8,876 nucleotides of DNA from Clostridiales bacterium (GTDB taxonomy: Bacteria; Bacillota; Clostridia; Oscillospirales; CAG-272). The stretch lies in the NCBI GenBank assembly GCA_004554105.1, contig SFNW01000076.1:1-8876 (forward strand). The letters run 5' to 3'. Below, one piece after another: positions 5,991-8,876 of the stretch. Position 1 is the first letter of the stretch; the number at the start of each line of letters is the position of its first letter. The position numbers were made by a program, and so were the translations under genes. The notes below the pieces were generated by a model that was not told where the DNA came from, made no database searches, and was given only the letters and a program-made list of their open reading frames with translations.

Positions 5991-6074
5991 TGGTGCGGGT
6001 GACAGGATTTGAACCTGCACGTCGGGGACACCGGATCCTAAATCCGGCGCGTCTGCCAGTTCCGCCACACCCGC
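5991..6074 (-). tRNA. tRNA-Leu (anticodon UAG)
   Basis: The minus strand gives an 84-nt class II tRNA with CCA encoded. The acceptor stem GCGGGTG/CACCCGC is perfect. The anticodon stem CCGGA/TCCGG holds loop TTTAGGA with anticodon TAG at 6040-6038, reading CUA and other CUN codons. A long variable arm (about TGTCCCCGACGT) and T loop TTCAAAT confirm leucine type. It is the first gene of the two-tRNA unit. Confidence 0.96.
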
Positions 6075-6105
6075 ATATAACGGTTGCGTCCTTAATACGG
6101 TATTT

Positions 6106-6134
6106 ATCATAGCACACCGTTTCAAAAAAGTCAA
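6106..6134 (-). promoter_or_regulatory. Sigma-A promoter of the tRNA-Leu/tRNA-Ala unit
   Basis: Minus strand: -35 TTGACT (6134-6129), a 17-bp spacer, and -10 TATGAT (6111-6106). Start is expected near 6099, giving a leader of about 25 nt before tRNA-Leu. Confidence 0.85.
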
Positions 6135-6198
6135 GATGATTTTTCCGTATCTGCCTGATAATTGCGAAGTAGTTCTACGGGATATTACTGATTTTTTC

Positions 6199-6227
6199 TT
6201 GCGGTCGCGCATATTCTGTGATAAAAT
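6199..6227 (+). promoter_or_regulatory. Sigma-A promoter of the flavoprotein gene
   Basis: -35 TTGCGG (6199-6204), a 17-bp spacer, and -10 TAAAAT (6222-6227) preceded by TGA, an extended -10 element. The predicted start near 6234 leaves a leader of about 27 nt before the ATG at 6261. Confidence 0.7.
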
Positions 6228-6260
6228 CATTTCAGTACCGAGACAAACGGAGGGGACACT

Positions 6261-6881
6261 ATGAAAGCGCTTTTACTGAACGGCAGCCCGCATGAAAAAG
6301 GCTGCACCTATACCGCACTTGCCGAGGTGAAAAAAACCTTGCAGGCACGCGACATCGAAACCGAAATGCTGTGGCTTGGCAAACGCCCGATTCAGGGCTG
6401 TGTTGCCTGCGGAAGCTGCGCAAAAACCGGACGCTGCGCATTTGACGACGAGGTCAACCGTCTCATCGACCGCCTCGATGAATTCGACGCTATAGTCATC
6501 GGCTCGCCGGTCTATTATTCCGCGCCGAACGGGCAGCTTATCGCTTTTCTCAACCGTCTGTTCTATGCGGGCGGCAGAAAAATGGCGCACAAGGTTGCCG
6601 CATCGGTCGTTTCCTGTCGCCGCGGCGGCTCGACCGCGACATTTGAACAGTTAAATCAGTATTTCGGCATTACAAATATGGTCGTTGCGACCTCGCAGTA
6701 CTGGAATCAGGTACACGGCGCGCGTCCCGAAGACGTTCTGCGTGACGAAGAGGGGCTGCAAACCATGCGGACGCTCGGCGAAAACATCGCATGGCTGCTC
6801 AAAACCATCGAGGCAGGCAAAAACGCCGGCATCGAGCCGCCGACCTACGAGCCGAAGCTCCGCACCAACTTTATACGATGA
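6261..6881 (+). CDS. Flavodoxin-fold flavoprotein with four-cysteine motif (NADPH-dependent FMN reductase / iron-sulfur flavoprotein-like)
   Basis: A 206-residue cytosolic protein of the flavodoxin_2/FMN_red superfamily. The N-terminus KALLLNGSPHEKGCTYTAL (2-20) is the FMN phosphate-binding loop after the first strand. GSPVYYSAPNG (81-91) is the second flavin-contacting loop, and CRRGGSTATF (119-128) follows the fourth strand. Between them, Cys47, Cys50, Cys53 and Cys59 form CX2CX2CX5C, the compact spacing seen in iron-sulfur flavoproteins, which bind a 4Fe-4S cluster and FMN. An electron-transfer or quinone/FMN reductase role is likely; the substrate cannot be read. GGAGGGG (6249-6255) lies 5 nt before the ATG. 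It has its own promoter and terminator, so it is monocistronic. Confidence 0.87.
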   Translation: MKALLLNGSPHEKGCTYTALAEVKKTLQARDIETEMLWLGKRPIQGCVACGSCAKTGRCAFDDEVNRLIDRLDEFDAIVIGSPVYYSAPNGQLIAFLNRLFYAGGRKMAHKVAASVVSCRRGGSTATFEQLNQYFGITNMVVATSQYWNQVHGARPEDVLRDEEGLQTMRTLGENIAWLLKTIEAGKNAGIEPPTYEPKLRTNFIR

Positions 6882-6884
6882 CGC

Positions 6885-6924
6885 AAAAGAGGGAAACGCA
6901 AGCCGCGCTTCCCTCTTTTCTTTT
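6885..6924. terminator. Intrinsic terminator between convergent genes
   Basis: AAAAGAGGGAA (6885-6895) pairs with TTCCCTCTTTT (6909-6919) as an 11-bp stem with a 13-nt loop, followed on the plus strand by CTTTTT. It starts 3 nt after the flavoprotein stop. On the minus strand it lies 13 nt after the HdeD-like stop with a shorter T run, so it may serve both genes. Confidence 0.85.
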
Positions 6925-6932
6925 TCGATTCG

Positions 6933-7472
6933 TCAGTTTCTCGTATACTTCTCCATGTAGTGCAGCGTAAACAGATTTTCGATTCCCTCGACAATCAGCG
7001 CGACGCCGAACACGCAGATAATCGTCAGCGTCCCTTCGAAAGGCCAAAGAATCAGCAGCACGCCGATTGCCATTGTGACGATTGCACCGAACAGCAGAAG
7101 TCCCCATTTCGGCAGCGCGTACCGCTTTGCATCCACGGCAGACTGAATCTGCATCGTTCCCGTCACCAGGATAAAGATACCGATCATAATATGAATCAGC
7201 GAAATGAAGCCCGTTGCATTGCATACGATGACAAGCCCAAGCAAAATCGATGCGATGCCGAGCGCCAAGTCAAACCGAAACATATTGCGGTAGAGGTCGC
7301 CGGTAAAATAACCGACTACACGCATAATGCCGTGGACGAGACAGATGCCGCCGACAATATAGCAGAGCGCATAAGCAAAGAAGGACGGCCAAATCAGCAT
7401 GCAGATGCCCGCCGCGATAAACAGCACGGACAGAAGAACATAACTTTTCTTGAAGTTTTCGTAAAATCTCAT
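6933..7472 (-). CDS. HdeD/DUF308 family six-helix membrane protein
   Basis: A 179-residue integral membrane protein built of six hydrophobic segments at about residues 12-30, 33-54, 68-85, 88-108, 123-143 and 147-167. Helix pairs contain IWPSFFAYALCYIVGGICL and LWPFEGTLTIICVFGVALIVEGI, the repeated W-P then G-rich pattern of the DUF308 (HdeD-like) repeat. E. coli HdeD is linked to acid resistance at high cell density; in Clostridia the family's role is unknown and I assign none. I chose ATG at 7472 because AAGGAG (7481-7486) lies 8 nt upstream; the in-frame GTG three codons earlier overlaps that site. It has its own promoter and converges on the flavoprotein gene. Confidence 0.88.
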   Translation of the reverse strand: MRFYENFKKSYVLLSVLFIAAGICMLIWPSFFAYALCYIVGGICLVHGIMRVVGYFTGDLYRNMFRFDLALGIASILLGLVIVCNATGFISLIHIMIGIFILVTGTMQIQSAVDAKRYALPKWGLLLFGAIVTMAIGVLLILWPFEGTLTIICVFGVALIVEGIENLFTLHYMEKYTRN

Positions 7473-7480
7473 AGTATTCA

Positions 7481-7486
7481 CTCCTT
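7481..7486 (-). promoter_or_regulatory. Ribosome binding site that sets the ATG start of the HdeD-like gene
   Basis: AAGGAG on the minus strand lies 8 nt before ATG 7472. It overlaps an in-frame GTG (7481-7479), which therefore cannot be the start. Confidence 0.75.
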
Positions 7487-7496
7487 CATTTTAATC

Positions 7497-7525
7497 ATTC
7501 TACACCCAAAAGGTATGGCATACAA
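7497..7525 (-). promoter_or_regulatory. Probable sigma-A promoter of the HdeD-like gene
   Basis: Minus strand: -35 TTGTAT (7525-7520), a 17-bp spacer, and -10 TAGAAT (7502-7497). The start would be near 7490, giving a very short leader of about 18 nt. The palindrome GTATGGCATAC (7513-7523) overlaps the -35 box and spacer and could be an operator. Confidence 0.55.
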
Positions 7526-7571
7526 CGGTCAAAAAGGCGTAAATGTGTAGTTTTCGAAGAAATCGACGTCC

Positions 7572-8027
7572 TTATTTTACAAGGCGAAACTCCACGCTCT
7601 CGGCGTCGGCGCACTTCACGCTGTCCACCCCGACCATGGAGGATTCGCCGTTGACATAGAGCGCCCAATAGGTCGCATCGACGTCGTAGTCGGCAAGAAC
7701 GCCGCAGACGCGCTTGACATACAGCCCGTAGGCACTGCTTTCGCCCTCAATCAAGCCGAGTTTCTGCAATGCCGAGCCGACCGTTTCCTCATCGGTCGAA
7801 ACCGTGTATACGCTGCTCGTGCCGTCGCCAAAGGTCGCGGTAAAGTCGAACGTATACTTCCCTTCGCCGATTAAAGTCGCTTCGCCGTTCGTGTCGGAAA
7901 CAAGGATGGAGGTCGGACCGTCCGCGCCGCCGATAACCCCGACAGACTTCTCGCCGCAGGCGGCAAGCGAAACAAGCAGCAAGCAGACAAGCACCGCCGC
8001 AATAACGCTAAAACTCGTTTTTTTCAT
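7572..8027 (-). CDS. DUF4430-domain lipoprotein with GGADGPT motif
   Basis: A 151-residue secreted lipoprotein. It starts MKKT, then a hydrophobic core, then the lipobox LAAC with the lipidated Cys24. Soon after the cysteine comes GVIGGADGPTSILVS (30-44), closely resembling a conserved segment of the beta subunits of sodium-pumping decarboxylases (OadB/GcdB type), although nothing else here resembles that multi-helix subunit. Residues about 60-150 match the DUF4430 (transcobalamin C-terminal-like) domain: ETVGSALQKLGLI, YGLYVKRVCGVLADYD, and YWALYVNGESSMVGVDS. DUF4430 is found in cell-surface proteins, sometimes cobalamin-related, but its ligand here is unknown. GGAG lies 7 nt before the ATG. 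I see no clear promoter, so it may depend on read-through from glyQS. Confidence 0.88.
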   Translation of the reverse strand: MKKTSFSVIAAVLVCLLLVSLAACGEKSVGVIGGADGPTSILVSDTNGEATLIGEGKYTFDFTATFGDGTSSVYTVSTDEETVGSALQKLGLIEGESSAYGLYVKRVCGVLADYDVDATYWALYVNGESSMVGVDSVKCADAESVEFRLVK

Positions 8028-8055
8028 GATATTCTCCGTTTTTGTAAAATTCTCG

Positions 8056-8087
8056 AAGAAAAAGCCCCCGTCAAGAGGCTTTTTCTT
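8056..8087. terminator. Intrinsic terminator after glyQS
   Basis: AAGAAAAAGCC (8056-8066) and GGCTTTTTCTT (8077-8087) form a perfect 11-bp stem with a 10-nt loop. On the minus strand it begins 5 nt after the glyQS stop and ends in TTTTTCTT. It separates glyQS from the lipoprotein gene, probably incompletely because no strong promoter follows. Confidence 0.82.
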
Positions 8088-8092
8088 GTTGC

Positions 8093-8876
8093 TTAAAACG
8101 CGATTTTTTCTTCAATATACGCCTTGAGGTCTTCAATCTTGATGCGCTCCTGCTGCATGGTATCGCGGTCGCGCACGGTGACACAGCCGTCGGCTTCACT
8201 GTCAAAGTCATAGGTGATGCAGAACGGCGTGCCGATTTCGTCCTGACGGCGATAGCGCTTGCCGATAGAGCCGGTCTCGTCAAAGTCGATGGCAAAATAC
8301 TTGAAGAGGGACTCCTGTACCTCGGCGGCTTTGTCGGAGAGCTTCTTTGACAGCGGAAGAACTGCCGCCTTGAACGGCGCAAGCGCGGGGTGCAGATGCA
8401 AGACAACGCGGGTGTCGCCCTCGCCGACCGTCTCCTCGTCATAGGCATCGACGAGGAAAGCGAGCGCTACGCGGTCTGCGCCGAGCGAAGGCTCGATAAC
8501 ATAGGGAACATACTTCTCGTTCGTCTCGGGGTCAAAATACTCCATCGACTCGCCGCTGTGGTTGGCGTGCTGCGTCAGGTCGTAGTCGGTGCGGTCCGCG
8601 ACGCCCCAAAGCTCGCCCCAGCCGAACGGGAACAGATACTCAAAGTCGGTCGTCGCCTTGGAATAGAAGCAAAGCTCGTCCGCATCGTGGTCGCGCAGCT
8701 TGAGATTCTCGCGCGTCATGCCGAGGTCGTAGAGGAACTGTGCGCAGTAGTCCTTCCAGAACTTAAACCATTCGAGGTCGGTGCCGGGCTTGCAGAAGAA
8801 TTCAAGTTCCATCTGCTCAAACTCGCGAATACGGAAAATGAAGTTGCCGGGTGTAATTTCGTTGCGGAACGACTTA
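8093..8876 (-). CDS. glyQS: Glycyl-tRNA synthetase, single-chain type, 5' end missing
   Basis: Class II aminoacyl-tRNA synthetase that charges tRNA-Gly with glycine in the cytosol. The reading frame is open to the right edge; 260 C-terminal residues are visible out of roughly 460 in the family. The visible part opens with class II motif 2, FRNEITPGNFIFRIREFEQ, carrying the catalytic arginine that contacts ATP. It continues through GWGELWGVADRTDYDL, which shapes the glycine pocket, and motif 3 EPSLGADRVALAFL with its invariant arginine. The C-terminal anticodon-binding domain follows, including GSIGKRYRRQDEIGTPFC. This is the homodimeric type also found in archaea and eukaryotes, not the alpha2-beta2 GlyQ/GlyS enzyme. 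A T-box leader is common upstream in Firmicutes but would lie outside the window. Confidence 0.97.
   Translation of the reverse strand, partial: KSFRNEITPGNFIFRIREFEQMELEFFCKPGTDLEWFKFWKDYCAQFLYDLGMTRENLKLRDHDADELCFYSKATTDFEYLFPFGWGELWGVADRTDYDLTQHANHSGESMEYFDPETNEKYVPYVIEPSLGADRVALAFLVDAYDEETVGEGDTRVVLHLHPALAPFKAAVLPLSKKLSDKAAEVQESLFKYFAIDFDETGSIGKRYRRQDEIGTPFCITYDFDSEADGCVTVRDRDTMQQERIKIEDLKAYIEEKIAF

Noticed and set aside
1..8876. CRISPR array, insertion sequence, prophage or defence system
   Set aside because: No spaced direct repeats, transposase, integrase or known defence domain was found; all genes are accounted for by core transport, tRNA and synthetase functions. The tRNA genes show no attached integrase or duplicated 3' end.

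Overview
The window looks like ordinary chromosome from a Gram-positive anaerobe of the class Clostridia, probably an uncultured relative of the Oscillospiraceae. This is inferred, not shown directly. The hints are moderately GC-rich coding sequence with AT-rich promoters, strong AGGAGG-type ribosome sites, near-consensus sigma-A promoters, two feoA genes ahead of feoB, a KtrAB potassium system, single-chain glycyl-tRNA synthetase, a Gram-positive-type lipoprotein and CCA encoded in both tRNA genes. I see no insertion sequence, phage gene, CRISPR array or integration scar.

Layout. (1) Positions 1-1816, minus strand: a ferrous-iron uptake operon, promoter - feoA - feoA - hairpin - feoB. feoB runs off the left edge. 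Three near-identical palindromes, resembling sites of the DtxR/IdeR metal-repressor family, lie in its control regions. (2) Positions 1916-5896, plus strand: potassium transporter ktrB, its gating subunit ktrA, a low-affinity phosphate transporter (pit) and its PhoU-like DUF47 partner, closed by an 18-bp-stem terminator. (3) Positions 5896-6134, minus strand: a two-gene tRNA unit, tRNA-Leu(UAG) then tRNA-Ala(CGC), with a near-perfect promoter, ending at the same terminator. (4) Positions 6199-6919, plus strand: one flavodoxin-fold flavoprotein gene with a four-cysteine motif. (5) Positions 6933-8876, minus strand: a six-helix HdeD/DUF308 membrane protein, a DUF4430 lipoprotein and the 3' part of the glycyl-tRNA synthetase gene, which runs off the right edge.

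Working together: FeoB imports Fe2+ and the FeoA proteins assist it, under probable iron- or manganese-responsive repression. KtrB forms the membrane pore for K+ and KtrA gates it in response to bound nucleotide. Pit imports metal-phosphate and the DUF47 protein probably adjusts it. The rest are housekeeping or single-gene units.

No clearly new system is visible. The points most worth a second look are the repeated feo operator and the hairpin that separates feoA from feoB, and the lipoprotein carrying the GGADGPT motif otherwise known from sodium-pumping decarboxylases.
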